A stretch of DNA of 64,000 nucleotides from NCBI GenBank assembly GCA_963921195.1, contig OY992538.1, positions 55,294,852-55,358,851 of the forward strand, written 5' to 3'. Positions 1-11,510 of this stretch are shown here, one piece after another. Position numbers and translations under genes: made by a program. The first letter of the stretch is position 1; the number at the start of each line of letters is the position of its first letter. Source of the stretch: Pegoplata infirma (lineage: Eukaryota; Arthropoda; Insecta; Diptera; Anthomyiidae). The notes beneath the pieces are model-generated. The model saw only the letters and a list, made by a program, of their open reading frames with translations. It ran no database searches and had not been told where the DNA came from.

Positions 1-86
1 ATTTTGGAACTTAATCAGCCTATGACCAATAGATATATTCGTGCCAAGTTTAAGAGGTCTAGCATTTTTGGTTTGGACTGCATGTG
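1..86 (+). mobile_element. Fragment of a mini-me/DINE-1-like element (long subtype)
   Basis: These bases resemble positions 16630-16712 of the better preserved mini-me-like copy at 16358-16898: both have an aacttaa-cagcc block, then atatattc-tgccaa, then gtctagc and ttggactg. Homology stops near base 86. The rest of the element is either outside the window or lost. Confidence 0.5.
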
Positions 87-589
87 GTTTATTAGTAAAA
101 AAAAGTTATATTTTTAAAGTGCAGTTTCACAAAGCGGGAGCTTTTCGTGCAAGTTTCTATGACTGATTCTAGTAAAGAATTATACCACTTACCACTGTAT
201 AAAAATATCTAAGGATAATGTAGGATAAGTCTTGACTTTTTGACCTTTAAACTTATGTTTTAAAAATCGTCATAAAAAGGATGTTCTTAGAACGGCTATA
301 ACTTCTCTAATATTCAATGCAATTTGGTCAGAATGAATGAAAATAATTTGTGCTAAAATTACCTTTTAATTTATGTGTATAGTTCCAACATTTTTTATTT
401 GTTTACCTTTCATTTTGAGTTTTCAACTTAAGACTATTTAAAATATTTTTTTTGTTTTCTTGAACTTTTACCAAATTTAACACAGTGCCAAGAAAAGGAA
501 AATGGATAAATCAAAAAAGTAAAAATGCAGTCAAGCGTAGAAAAGTATAGGCTTTCGATATAAAATAACAATGTTAGCAAAATCGCTTT
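87..589. other. AT-rich sequence, nothing recognised
   Basis: About 500 bases with no convincing ORF, RNA gene or repeat structure. The short open frames here are low-complexity and without homology that I can recognise. Confidence 0.5.
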
Positions 590-1101
590 TTTAAAAAATG
601 AATTGTTGCCAAGAAGCCCCATATAGCTGCCCCTATGTGCAGCGTTTCAAAAAAGCCCAAGCACTTGAATGCTTCTTTCGATACTTCAAATATGTGTTTG
701 TTCCAACGGACGTCACGCTGTATTTTCATACCCAGAACATCAAAAGCTTCACATTCCCCAATGTTCACGCCACCAAAGGACAAATTAGGTCCTGAACCCT
801 GAAGACGCTTGTGGGTCAGGACCTCTGATTGGCTTTGTCTATGGTCGAAGGAGTAAGTGTGGCAAATGTTGCTATAAAAGTCCCTTGAGTAAAACCCATC
901 TACGACAACACGAATGGTACGATTACCGAGAAAGCTCGTGATAAAACGAGTTAAAGTATCACCAACGCCAAATGCTTTTACCTTCGAGATGAGTGCACGG
1001 TGCGAAACACGATCGAAAGCCTTAGAAATATCCAGAGCAACAACCTTACTTTCGCCAAGACGATGAATGGATTTACTCCACCTTTCCGAAAGAAACGCCA
1101 T
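590..1101 (-). pseudogene. LINE reverse-transcriptase palm/thumb, internally deleted
   Basis: The minus strand continues with MAFLSERWSKSIHRLGES, then the first palm motif VVALDISKAFDRVSH and FLGNRTIRVVVDGFYSRDF. In intact jockey-clade RTs this is followed by the GxPQGS block and the catalytic F/Y-ADD block. Here the sequence instead jumps to CHTYSFDHRQSQSEV and the thumb-like FDVLGMKIQRDVRWNKHIF. The catalytic core is therefore missing. Protein homology ends near 590 after SKEAFKCLGFF, so the RT C-terminus and 3' UTR are also lost. Confidence 0.88.
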
Positions 1102-1103
1102 TA

Positions 1104-1860
1104 CCCAGCAGAAATAAATCGAGATTTTGGCGACACAGCATCTGTTTATAGCATACCGTAGCGCATCCAAAGAGCGCTCTTAGGGATGCAGTAAAAGGAA
1201 GGGGAAAAAATTTTATTTTTTTTTAAGATTATTTATATAAAACTTATAATGTGTAATTATTTTTTGATAAAATTTCACACTTGCTTTCCTTTTTAATATT
1301 TTTAACACTTTTTGAATAAAAAAACATGAGTTTTAGACAAAGACACATGATTTGACTGCATCATTATTGCGCATTAATCAGCGCTGCAAAGAGCGCTTCA
1401 ATCATAGCATCTTTGACCGCTGTTCCCAATAAAAATCCCATAAAAAATGTGAAAATGAAAATTTCCGATATTTTTTTGATTTTCACTTCCGATTTTTTTT
1501 TTTTCATTTTGTTTCACATAAATAAAGTTTTGTAAAGTAAAACGAATGAATTTTTTTGTTATATTTTTTTAAATTTTAGTTATTTGATTTCAACTTTGAA
1601 TTTACAGCATCTTTATTCTGCTTAAATCTGCTCTACAAAGATACATGAATTCACTGCATCTTTAATCTGCTTAAATCAGCGCTCTAAAGACACGTGATTT
1701 CAGTGCATCTAAAGAGCGCTGTTTCTGTGTATCCAACTAGCGCTCTAAAGTGGGACATCGCCTTAGGGAATCATGCATGAATTCAGCGCAATTGGATGCG
1801 CTCCTTTACTCAAGTTCCCCTTCCAAAAGCTGCTGAACGTTCAGCAAAATTTCTGCTGGG
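1104..1860. mobile_element. TA-flanked MITE with CCCAGCAGAAAT ends, inserted in the LINE
   Basis: The left end CCCAGCAGAAAT starts at 1104 and its reverse complement ATTTCTGCTGGG ends at 1860. Each end is flanked by TA (1102-1103 and 1861-1862). Removing the element and one TA joins the LINE reading frame exactly (TGDL to MAFLS), which confirms both ends. The interior has no transposase; it holds imperfect repeats with AGCGCTCTAAAG and GCATCTTTAATC words. A TA duplication points to a Tc1/mariner-type mobiliser. It shares CCCAGNA-like ends with the elements at 37503-38173 and 48214-48769. Confidence 0.88.
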
Positions 1861-1862
1861 TA

Positions 1863-2764
1863 AGTCTCCAGTTGAACGACCCCTACGAAAACCATACTGT
1901 CGACCATTTAGCAGACCATTGAATTTCAAATAATTGACAAGATGAAAGTTCACCATACTCTCCATAACCTTAGAGAGCGCATAGCAAATGGCTATCGGGC
2001 GATAATTGTCGGGGTTCAGACGTCACCTTTTTTCGGGATTGGTTGGACAAGCGAAGGAAAAATACCCGCTAGGTATGATATGCTGAAAAGTTTACGCAGT
2101 GGAAGAGCGAGTGTCGAAGAGCACTTTTTTAAAACAATTGCTGAAATACTATCTGGTCCTGGAGATTTATTAACGTTTAGTCCGACCAGAACCTTTCTGA
2201 CCGCTCGTGTCCTAAAAAATATATTAGGCATGGAACATGTTACCATAGGAAGTGCTGGAAGTCGTTGATTACTTTCAGGAAATAGAGAATTGCCAGCAAA
2301 AACTTTTGTCAAAATCTTATCCACCGGGTCAGTAAGGATCTGGTCATCATTTATAAGAGTGGGGATAGTTAAGCCAGTGTTATTTTTAACTCGATTGACA
2401 AATGACCAAAAGCTCTTGCCCCCTTTTGGAGCAGCAAGAACTTTGGCCCGTAGACGTTGCTCATACAGAACCCTTTCATTCCTCAGAACTTTTGAAGATT
2501 CTGATCTCGTCTGCTTGCGCAGCCGTTCGTATTCGCATTCTTGTCTAACCACCATTCCCTAAAAGCCTCTTCTTTGTTCCTAACAGCTTCCCTACAATTA
2601 CCATTAAACCAACATTTCCCATTTGGTTTAGATGACATAAACTTCGATGGAATAAATGTTCTCATACCATATAATATAATATTCACGACCATCTCGGCCG
2701 CGGCATCGACGTCCCTATCAAGGAAACAAATTTGCCAATTGTAGATTCTAAAGAATTCGTTCAA
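1863..2764 (-). pseudogene. LINE linker and first reverse-transcriptase motifs, broken
   Basis: The minus strand encodes a basic linker (KCWFNGNCREAVRNKEEAF), a long helical stretch (ERLRKQTRSESSKVLRNER), then RT entry motifs NKSPGPDSISAIVLKK and PIPKKGDV. A stop at 2016-2018 with a frame change follows. In the next frame come DNYRPIAICYALSKVMES and NGRQYGFRRGRSTGDL, which are the standard RT motif before the palm. The reading frame is cut at 1862 by the MITE insertion; the same frame continues on its other side at 1101. Confidence 0.88.
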
Positions 2765-2779
2765 TTCTTCCCAATGCGC

Positions 2780-3515
2780 CTTGTCATAAAGAAAAACTGA
2801 GCGCTTCGGACAGGAACCAGAACATCACGAAAATCGCTGTAGGAAAAGGATGCGGAGACGGCCATATGGTCCAAATTTCCGAGGGGGCAGAGCAGGCAAA
2901 CTATATATTTACCAGGATGCGAAGTTAAAAAAGGTCAAGGGTATTACCTTGCTGACCTTCTCCACGCGGTATGTGTGTCGGCCCCTTCACTTGTTGGTGC
3001 AGATGTTTGTGCACAGCAAAGAGTTCTGCATACTGACCCTCAGGAGTCGTCAGACTCGAGTCCGTAAGCCACAATTCATTATGGACGTTAAAATCGCCAA
3101 TAACAACGATTTCACTATCGGGAAAGCCCTTTAAAACGCTAGAAATAGCATCTGATAAGGAATCGAAACTATTGTAGGATAAAACCCTTCCAGCATTGGG
3201 GCTTCGGTAAACAATTACCAGGTGAATAATGTGAGTACGCACCCTAACCTTAAGCCAAAGTGAACAAAATTCTGGATCCCTTGAATCCAGTTGATGCAGG
3301 TGTTGATATACAACATCATCCCGTATATATATTGCAAGACCCCTATGAGAAACGAAATATGATACTAGGTGGTATCTAGGAATATGAAATTCGTTAGGAT
3401 CGACGTCCGTAAAAACTTTGGGCTCTCAAAGAGCATAAATATCCGGCCGATAAGTATTAATATGAGCGTAAACGGAGAGAAAATTCGTTCTTAACCCACG
3501 TATGAAGACAAAAAA
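2780..3515 (-). pseudogene. LINE endonuclease (APE-type) domain, broken
   Basis: This would nick target DNA for target-primed reverse transcription. Visible landmarks: LSVYAHINTYRPDIYAL near the start, HRGLAIYIRDD, VIVYRSPNAG, the catalytic-type block VVIGDFNVHNELW (about 3100), and a late LGNLDHMAV block, the place of the usual SDH motif, with the Ser changed to Leu. A TGA at 3426-3428 interrupts the chain just after the YAL block, and the frame shifts again around 2850-2760 before the linker. No intact start codon is visible. The identification rests on order and spacing of motifs, not on a search. Confidence 0.85.
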
Positions 3516-3613
3516 ATTTAATTTGTTTTAGTCCGCCCCTTTGTTTAGTCCGCCCATCTGTTGCACAGTGTAATTACTAAAAATAATTCTAGAGTATTCA
3601 TAAATTCGGCTAT

Positions 3614-4210
3614 CAAGGGAAGTCTGCCTAGTGTCACCCGCGGATCTTTATAGAATTGGTTTTATTTTGTAGATCAGAAAAAATAAAGGGACACGTATTT
3701 TTTTTAGCGGCCCAAATTCATATTTAGGGGGTAACAGGGAGGGGGAAGACAAGGCCATTTTTCAGTTTTTTTCGTGTATCTTCTATATTATGCAAAGAAA
3801 TCTAGTCATGTTGCATACCAAATGAAAGGTCATTGGAAAACCTATCTAGCTGTGCTAAGAACGTGTCCAAACATGCACAACTTTTCGTCATATTGAGTAA
3901 AATACCAAAATTTTAGGACGTTTTTGTTAATAAGTCGTAAAATACTAACTTCTTTGGCCCGTTGTGAGCACCACGAGATAGGTATTTTTAATACCTTTAA
4001 TCTGATACCACACATGGCTATATTAATTTTGTTTAAATAGGCGTTAATCGTAAAAAACTGAAAAAGGTCAATTTCCCCCCATACAAATCGACCCCCCCTA
4101 AAAATGAGTTTGGGCCGCTAAAAAAAATACGTGTCGAATTAATTTTCGTTCTTAACAACATATCCAAATTTCATGAAGATCGGAGGGTGACACCAGGGAG
4201 ACTTCCCTTG
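3614..4210. mobile_element. Harbinger-like MITE, copy 1
   Basis: The ends are CAAGGGAAGTCTGCC (3614) and GGGAGACTTCCCTTG (4210). The inverted similarity continues inward through CACGTATTTTTTTTAGCGGC, giving arms over 100 bases. The interior is nearly the same as copy 2 at 18567-19167. The flanks read TAT on the left and TAA on the right, which fits a mutated 3-bp duplication. No transposase is present. Confidence 0.82.
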
Positions 4211-5007
4211 TAAGTCAAGTTTAACTTTCCATCTTTCTTTTATTTCAACTCAGATTTGCTAAATTCCAAGTAGAACTTCATATTTTTCCACAATAAATTT
4301 TTTAAGTGCATAAAATCTGCATTTTAAATATGCAAAAAGCTAACAAACGAAAAAAAACTTATCAAACTAAATGACAAATATAAAACTTAAAACAATAGAA
4401 AAACGTAAAAAAAAAAATCTTGCAATTTTATACAACGAACTGACAAAAATGCAATAACAAAAAAAAATTTTTGATATGCACGAAATTATGTGCATAATTT
4501 GTTGTTATTTATTTGAAATTTAGATCAATTTATTAAACAAAATTCAAATGGTGAATAAAAATGCTTGAATATATGATTGATAAATGACTTTATAATGGAC
4601 TCTAAAAATAGCCGTATGCATTTGCTGCTGCTTCTGCTGCTACTGTTTTAACAACTGTATAAAACACGTACGTTTATAAATGATAATTACCAACGTTTTT
4701 CTATACAATTTATTTATTTACGGAAGTTTTGCAATAAATAAATTTTTAAATTTCTTTTTTTTTTCCCCGAAACAAATTTCTTTTTGATTGCCCTTTTAGC
4801 GGTTTATAGGTAAAATGCAGAACGTTATAAATATAAAATGTTATAATTTTACACTTTTTCTTTAAAGCCGGAAAAGAAAATTGGGAGATAGAGAAAGAAA
4901 AAAACAAAAGTGCATTATACAAAATTTAAAAAAAAAAAAACGATTTCATAATATAAAAACAAATTATTGGTCAATACCGATATAATAATCAAACCATAGA
5001 GTACTTA
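4211..5007. other. AT-rich spacer, nothing recognised
   Basis: About 800 bases of A/T runs with no coding segment or paired repeat that I can support. A short CTGCTGCTTCTGCTGC tract at about 4625 is the only GC-containing feature. Confidence 0.5.
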
Positions 5008-5940
5008 CAGTTGCGAAAGAAAAAATAGCACCAAAGGGAATTTTCTAAATCTTATGCCTTTCGAGTTTTATCCGATAACATTTACAGAAGTGTCTAACGG
5101 TCATTTCAAAAAAGAATATGTTAAAAAAATAACACAGAATAAAAATACCAGCCTGTTTTTTCTATGCAGTATTCTGTTTATAGTGGGCGTGGCTTTAAAG
5201 CCAAAATCAGCCTTATCCATCACCTCTGAAACAATATAGCATATCTGCAAAGTTACTGATCCGATCTAAACCAAATAAAAAGCAATCGAAAGCTTGTAAA
5301 AATGGCTTCCTTTCTCAGTAGACAGTGGTCTTAATAGGTCACTGAATTTACAATGGCATAGCTTGGAACAAAAGTTTAAATCACACAATTTTTAATAAAA
5401 ATAAATTTTTGTTAATAACTCCGATGTTTCACAAGGGAAGGCATAGCAGTATATTGCCATTTATATTCATCCCCAATACAGCTTTAATTTAATGTATTGT
5501 ATGAACCCTTTTATAACTTAGACTCTGAGAAATAAGCCAAATTTTAACAATATCAAAAATTACGAAAATTTTGTTTTTGTATTTGATGCTCTCACTGATA
5601 ATCTGGTGAGCATTAAAATGGGCCATGCATGTTTTTTATAACAAATTTTAATAAGCTTTTCAATTTTGTGAATTTCATGCCGATCTGGTGAGTAGTTTTT
5701 GAGATATGATATGAATTTCCTGAGATGATAAATCTGACCAATTCAAGCTAAAAACTACGCCCACTAAAAACGAAGGGCGTCATACCAAAAAGCAAAAATG
5801 CATTTTTTTGGCATAGTTTTCTAAACATTTTTTGTTTTTGTGGTAACCGTTGGACTGTTTTTTCGAATATTTATAACATTACAACCCCAATCATAAAATT
5901 GAAGAAAATACCACTGGTGCTATTTTTTCTTTCGCAGCTG
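5008..5940. mobile_element. Mariner-like non-autonomous element
   Basis: The ends are CAGTTGCGAAAGAAAAAATA (5008) and the reverse complement of CAGCTGCGAAAGAAAAAATA (5940). They match over 26 bases with one difference and are flanked by TA on both sides (5006-5007, 5941-5942). The 933-bp interior has no transposase; the 61-codon open frame inside has no recognisable motif. The TA duplication and CAGT-type end suggest a Tc1/mariner relative. Confidence 0.82.
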
Positions 5941-5961
5941 TACATGAGTTTTACTTTAAAT

Positions 5962-7409
5962 TAGTGTTTCCAATTATTCGACCCTGCCGATTAACCGGTT
6001 AAGGCATTATTCGAAAATTAACGAAAATTGGTTAATCGGTTATTCGGTTCGATTAATCGGAAAAATTGGCGATTAATCGATTAATCGTCAAAAACAATGA
6101 AAACTTAATATTAAACGATTTATTAAAAGTAATGTAACAAAAAATATAAGTATTTTAAATAAAATTTCATTTTCAGGCTTTATAGTGTTTAAAGGGGTAA
6201 AACAAAACGCAACTAATTAAAATTTAGAAATAATAAAATTTTCTAAATTTTAATTGGACTTTTCTAAATTTCAATCGGGATTTCTTAATTTTAATTGGCC
6301 ATTTCCAGATTTCAATTGGGATTTCAAAATTGCTATTTACTTATAATTGTAAATTATTGAATTTAAATTTTCTAAATTATGAATATCAACTCAGATTTGT
6401 GAATTTAACAGTAAGAGGCTTTATGAGAAAAAGTATTGTGAAAACCTTTTTATGAACTACGATTATCTCAAGGAAGAAAACTTTTTTTCTTCGGTTCCTT
6501 TTGAATGCATTCGTTTATTTTCTGTTTTTTCTTCGGTTCCTTTTGAATGTATTCCTTTATTTTCCTTTTTTTCTTCGATTCTTTTTGAATGTATTCGTTA
6601 GTTTTTTTTTTTTTCTTCGATTTCCTTTTGTGTGTATTCTGGTTTTCACTCTCGAGATAATCAGAGTTTATAGCCAAAAAACTAATTTCGAAAAGGAAAG
6701 AATTTTCACTTATAATGCCTCTTACAGTTTTTACTCTATGGCTTTTCTAAATTTCAATTGGTATTTCAATTGAGATTCCAGAATTTCATTGAACTAATGA
6801 AATTCAGAATTTTAATTGGTATCTTCTAAATATCAATTTTGATTTCACTTTTATAAATTTTAATAAGGATTTTAATTGAGATTCCTGAAATTAATTAGCT
6901 CTTCAAAAACTATATTATCTTTTCTGAATTTCATTTAGAATTTTTAAATTTCAATTTTGCTTTTTTAAATTTCAATTGACATTTCTGAATTTCTGTCCGC
7001 TTCTGTAAATTAAAATTTTGGAAGTTTCTGAAAATTTCTAAATTTCAATAAGCTTTTCTGAATTTGGATTGGGTTTTAGTAAATTTTAATTGGGCGTTTC
7101 TGAATTTCGATTTGGATTTCTGAATTAAAATCGGGATTTCTGAATTTGATTTAGTTTTTCTGAATTTCTATTGCCATTTTCTGAATTTTAATTGAGATTT
7201 TCAATTTGGAGTGTAAAAAATAGGAAGTGTTCTAAATAAATTATGGTAGAATATAGAGAGAATAATAGTAACCGGTTAATCGAACCATTTTAACCGATTA
7301 ATCGGGTCGAATAATTATTTGCGTTTTGAATTATTTGTTTCGACATTAACCGAAATAGAGGCGATTAATTGAGGAATCGGTTAATCGATTAACCGAATTG
7401 GTAACACTA
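5962..7409. mobile_element. hAT-like non-autonomous element with GGTTAATCGATTAACC words
   Basis: The target duplication CTTTAAAT is exact (5954-5961 and 7410-7417). The ends are TAGTGTTTCCAATT (5962) and the complement of TAGTGTTACCAATT (7409). Both end regions are packed with GGTTAATCG/CGATTAACC words in opposing orientation. The middle is a run of degenerate TTTCTGAATTTCAATTGG repeats. A lysine-rich open frame at 6468-6677 is only a 42-bp tandem repeat. There is no transposase. Confidence 0.88.
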
Positions 7410-7479
7410 CTTTAAATACATATTAGGGAGAAACTTATAATGGATATTTAACCGAATTCTGACCTAATATTGAACTGTT

Positions 7480-8204
7480 CAGTAGCATGTCCCGAAAATG
7501 GCCTCTTTTTGGAGTTTCTGTTGGTAATAGAAAAAAATGATGGATATTACAGAGCTGATTATGGGAAAAATAATCCAAAAAAATTTGGAGCATATCTTTG
7601 TCTCCCTACAACCGGTTAAAATTCGCAATCGTAGTGTATTTTGTCAAAAAAAATATTTTTTGTTTTGACCGCTATTGGTGTCACAATTCGCGAAATGTTT
7701 AGTACATTAGGGGAAAAATATTCAAAAAGTTTTAATGGAATAATTTTGGTCCACCAGAGCATTTTAAGAACGAAAAAAATCAAAGTTTTTTGCAATTTTG
7801 AACTTAACATTTTTATCAATCAAGTTCAGAAGGGTATTTATTAAATCGTCCATGTTCTTTAAGTGCCATTTTAAGCCACTTAAAAAAAAGTCGAACAAAA
7901 AGTCGAAAAAATATATTTTTTTTAATAGTTTTTGCAACAAAAATTGAATTTTTAAGGATTTAATTTCATTATGCAAATATTTTTCCCTTAATGAACTCCA
8001 AATTCTGCAAATTTTGACACCAATTTCGGCCAAAAACAAAAAAAATTTTTTGACAAAATACACTACGGTTGCGAACTTCAACCGGTTGTAGGGAGGCAAA
8101 GCCAGACTCCAGTTTTTTTTTGATTATTTCTCCCATTATCAGCTAACGAAAGACCATCGCTTTTTGCTATTACTTTAAATTTTATTTTTCGGGACAGGCT
8201 ACTG
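7480..8204. mobile_element. Foldback element with CAGTAGCNTGTCCCGAAAA ends
   Basis: CAGTAGCATGTCCCGAAAA at 7480 pairs with the complement of CAGTAGCCTGTCCCGAAAA ending at 8204. The inverted similarity runs far inward, through ACCGGTT-containing blocks at about 7610 and 8080 and TTTTGTCAAAAAAAATATTT at about 7640. Nearly the whole element is two arms of about 350 bases. The open frames inside are mirror images of each other and not genes. Confidence 0.78.
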
Positions 8205-8320
8205 TTCAGTGAAAAACGATAGTAGATCAAAATTCGGTATTTGGAAGCAATTTGGAAGCAAAATATTTTAAACACTTTTTGCTACCGGCAAATAGTTTGA
8301 TAAATTAATAGTTTAATAAT

Positions 8321-9158
8321 TAGGGATGAGATTTCCATGCAAATGCATGTTTTTTGCCGATCGTCTAAATACGATATCGACCAATTATCTTTCCGAATCA
8401 AGAAATTTGCGTTAAAATGGCACCGATTTGTTTTTGCATATTTTGGTGAGAATGCATATTTTTGCATATTTTGGTTTTAAATGCATATTTTCAACTTTTA
8501 AGTGCATATTTTTGCATATTTTGACAAAAAATAGCAAAAATACAAATTGAAATTTATATGTTTCGAAAACTATTTTAAATTTTAAAAATTTATTTTAAAA
8601 ATGAAAAAAAAAAAATAAATTTTTTCCTTTAAAATTTTTTTATAGCGTGTCTTAATATCTAAAAAAATCTTGTTTGTATAAAGTATTAAATGGTACTATT
8701 TTAACCCGCACACAAAAAATTATTGGCTAAAAAATTTCAATTAAATCTATTGATCAACAAAATTTAAATGAGTCAATCAATGTGTTGATTAAAATTTTTG
8801 TTATTTTCTTCAACTATAAAATTACAAATTTTCAAAATACCAATCATTAATTGAAAAAAAAATAAATTAATCACCTACAATTTGATAATTGATATTACAA
8901 TTTTCTTTATCGAAGGAGTTTCAATTAAAAAATTAATTGAATCCGCGTTTTTGTTGATTGACTTTCATTTTCAATTCTTTCTGTGCGATGTAACGTTTTG
9001 CTTTTGAAGAAGTTTTTCCTATGAAAACAAGATTTTTATCGCACACTTTTTATTTTTTAGTGCATATTTTTAGGTTTTTTAGTGCATATTTTGAATTTTT
9101 TAGAGCATATTTTAAGCGCATATTTTCGATTTTTTAGTGCATAAAAATCTCATCCCTA
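8321..9158. mobile_element. hAT-like element, TGCATATTTT family, copy 1
   Basis: The 8-bp duplication TTAATAAT is exact (8313-8320 and 9159-9166). The ends are TAGGGATGAGATTT and its complement. Both end regions repeat TGCATATTTTTGCATATTTT-type words in opposite directions. Compared with copy 2 (15663-16231) it carries an extra block at 8711-8985. No transposase is present. Confidence 0.9.
8711..8985. mobile_element. Small element nested in the hAT-like copy
   Basis: This block lies between AACCCG and CGATG and is missing from the related copy near 16056. It begins CACACAAAAAATTATTGG and ends with TTCTTTCTGTG, which are weak inverted ends. The inside holds opposed AATTGAAA/TTTCAATT words. 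The ends are accurate to only a few bases. Confidence 0.55.
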
Positions 9159-9166
9159 TTAATAAT

Positions 9167-9780
9167 AATCAACCAATATTTGCTACCCTATTGCTTGCAG
9201 TAAATATTTAATATTTTTCATGATACCTTTCTTTACCTTATGACTGCAGTTATTACGAAAAATTTACAGTACAAGAAACATTTCTTTATCTTTTACTACT
9301 CTTCATTTCCATTATATAATAAAGTTTTAACAAAAAAAAAATATTATAAAGTTTAATGTATTTTTAATGTACAATAAATATCCATTGTAATAAGAAATTC
9401 TTGTTGTGTAATAAAAAATTAAAAATATTTTTTTTTTGTTATTTTAAACAAATTACATATTTTGTCAAAATACTTAAATATTTTTCTTTTTTATAATCTT
9501 TCTTTGTTTTTTTAATTGTTTTTTATTTTGCTGGTATCTTGCTGACTTTCTTCATTTACATAATATCAATCAAAATATTTTATTTTTTTAAACAAAATGT
9601 TTATTTTTCAAAATTAAAAAAAAAAAAAAAAAAAAAAAACAATTATTGCTACCATAAACTGCCCTCCTAATGGTAAATTTTTATTGTCTCATAATTAAAT
9701 ACAATTTCATTAGTTTTTTTTTTTAATTAAACTCGTTTTGTACGCAGGAAAATATTTAAATTTAACAAAAGAAAAATTAA
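9167..9780. other. AT-rich spacer with a poly-A run
   Basis: Low-complexity sequence with a pure A tract of over 20 bases near 9616-9638. I see no gene or paired repeat. The A tract could be a retroposed tail, but no body is recognisable next to it. Confidence 0.45.
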
Positions 9781-10300
9781 CACTTTGGGGGGTCAACAAT
9801 AATTTTTTTTGTAAAAAATTGTATTCTTTCGAAATACAATTTTCGCTTTTCGGAGTAAAATTTTCTAAAGGAAATTTTTGCATTTTTCGAAATAAAATTT
9901 TCCACTAAACATTTTTGCATTTTTCGAAGTAAAATTTTATATGAAAAATGTTTGCATTTTTCGAAGTAAAATTTTCTATACAAAATTTTTGAATTTTTGG
10001 AAGTAAAATTATCTATAAATTTTTTTTTGCATTTTTTCAAACTAAAATTTTTTTTAGAAAATTTGTCCTTTTTCGCTGAATAATTTTCTATAGAAAATTT
10101 ACATTTTTCGAAGTAAAACTTCCTATAAAAAACTTTTTGCAGTTTTTGAACCATCGTTTTCTATAGAAAATTTCTGCATTTTTTAAAGAACAATTTTCGA
10201 AAGAAAGTTCTTGCATATTTTAAAGTAAAATTTTCTAAATATTTTTTTTGCATTTTTCAAAGAAAAATTTTCTATGAAATTTTTGAATTTTTTGGTAAAA
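9781..10300. repeat. Degenerate satellite half-array, TTCGAAGTAAAATTTTCTAT type
   Basis: Irregular units of about 38 bases read GCATTTTTCGAAGTAAAA then TTTTCTATAGAAAATTTT. Reverse-complemented, this unit lines up with the array that follows at 10305-11510, so the two halves face each other. Divergence between units is high. An open frame across it on the minus strand is repeat-driven. Confidence 0.75.
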
Positions 10301-10304
10301 AATG

Positions 10305-11510
10305 TAAATCCGAAAAACGGAGTAATTTTCTAAAAAAATGTTACTCCGAAAAACGGAGTAATTTTCTATAGAAAATGTAACTCCAAAAAACGGAGTATTT
10401 TTTCTATAGAAAATGTAACTCCGAAAAACGGAGTAATTTTCTATAGAAAATGTAACTCTGAAAAACGGAGTAATTTTCTATAGAAAATGTTACTCCGAAA
10501 AACGGAGTAATTTTCTATCGAAAATGTAACTCTGAAAAATGGAGTAATTTTCTATAGAAAATGTTACTCCATAAATCGGATAAATGTTCTATAGAAAATG
10601 TAACTCCGAAAAACGAAGTAATTTTCTATAGAAAATGTAACTCCGAAAAACGGATTAATTTTCTATAGAAAATGTAATTCCGAAAAACGGAGTAATTTTC
10701 TATAGAAAATGTTACTCCGAAAAACGGAGTAATTTTCTATAGAAAATGTTACTACGAAAAACGGATTAATTTTCTATAGAAAATGAAACTCCGAAAAACG
10801 GAATAATTTTCTATAGAAAATGTTACTCCGAAAAACGGAGTAATTTTCTATAGAAAATGTAACCAAAAAACGGAGTAATTTTCTATAGAAAATGTAACTC
10901 CGAAGAACGGAGTAATTTTCTATAGAAAATGTAACTCCGAAAAACGGAGTAATTTTCTATAGAAAATGTAACTCCGAAAAACAGAGTAATTTTCTATAGA
11001 AAATGTAACTCCGAAAAACGGAGTAATTTTCTATAGAAAATGTAACTCCGAAAAACGGAGTAATTTTCTATAGAAAATGTAACTCCGAAAAACGGAGTAA
11101 TTTTCTATAGAAAATGTAACTCCGAAAAACGGAGTAATTTTCTATAGAAAATGTTACTCCGAAAAACAGAGTAATTTTCTATAGAAAATGTAACTCCGAA
11201 AAACGGAGTAATTTTCTATAGAAAATGTAACTCCGAAAAACGGAGTAATTTTCTATAGAAAATGTAACTCCGAAAAACGGAGAATTTTTTTTTATAGAAT
11301 ATGAAAGAAAGCGTAGAAATATTTTATTAAAAAAATAACTCCGAAAAATGGATAACTTTTTTGTAGAAAATGCAACTCCGAAAAATTTAAGAAATTTTCT
11401 ATAGAAAATGTAACTCCGAAAAACGGAGAATTTTTTCATAGAAAAAGTAACTCCGAAAAACGTAGAAAGTTTTTAAAGAAAATATTACTCCGAAAAACGG
11501 AGAAATTTTC
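10305..11510. repeat. 37-bp satellite, CTCCGAAAAACGGAG unit
   Basis: Roughly thirty head-to-tail units, well conserved to about 11280 and degenerate after that. Each unit contains CTCCGAAAAACGGAG (5-base stem, AAAAA loop) and TTTTCTATAGAAAA (perfect 14-base palindrome), joined by TAA and TGTAA linkers. It lies 3' of the ionotropic receptor gene. The same unit recurs inside that gene at 22890-23850. Confidence 0.95.

Larger units (their letters stand above)
590..3515 (-). mobile_element. Degenerate jockey-clade non-LTR retrotransposon (LINE)
   Basis: Read on the minus strand, the pieces follow the order of a jockey-type ORF2: AP-endonuclease (3515-2780), linker plus the first reverse-transcriptase motifs (2764-1863), then RT palm and thumb (1101-590). 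It is more GC-rich than its surroundings, as expected for recently coding DNA. It is inactive: a stop at 3426-3428 in the endonuclease, a frame change near 2850-2760, a stop and frame change near 2016, a 757-bp MITE at 1104-1860, an internal deletion near 850-880, and no 3' end or poly-A tail. The 5' boundary near 3515 is estimated from where protein homology stops. Some related fly LINEs are called Juan-like; I cannot choose a family name from the sequence alone. Confidence 0.9.

Noticed and set aside
6468..6677. Lysine-rich 69-codon open frame (KEPKKKQKINECIQ repeats)
   Set aside because: It is a 42-bp tandem repeat in the middle of a hAT-like element, open because the period is a multiple of three.
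9777..10154. 125-codon frame rich in Lys/Phe/Ser
   Set aside because: It is a translation of the degenerate TTCGAAGTAAAA satellite.
10305..11510. CRISPR-like regular repeats
   Set aside because: Units are adjacent head-to-tail with no unique spacers, the DNA is clearly eukaryotic, and there are no cas genes. It is a satellite.
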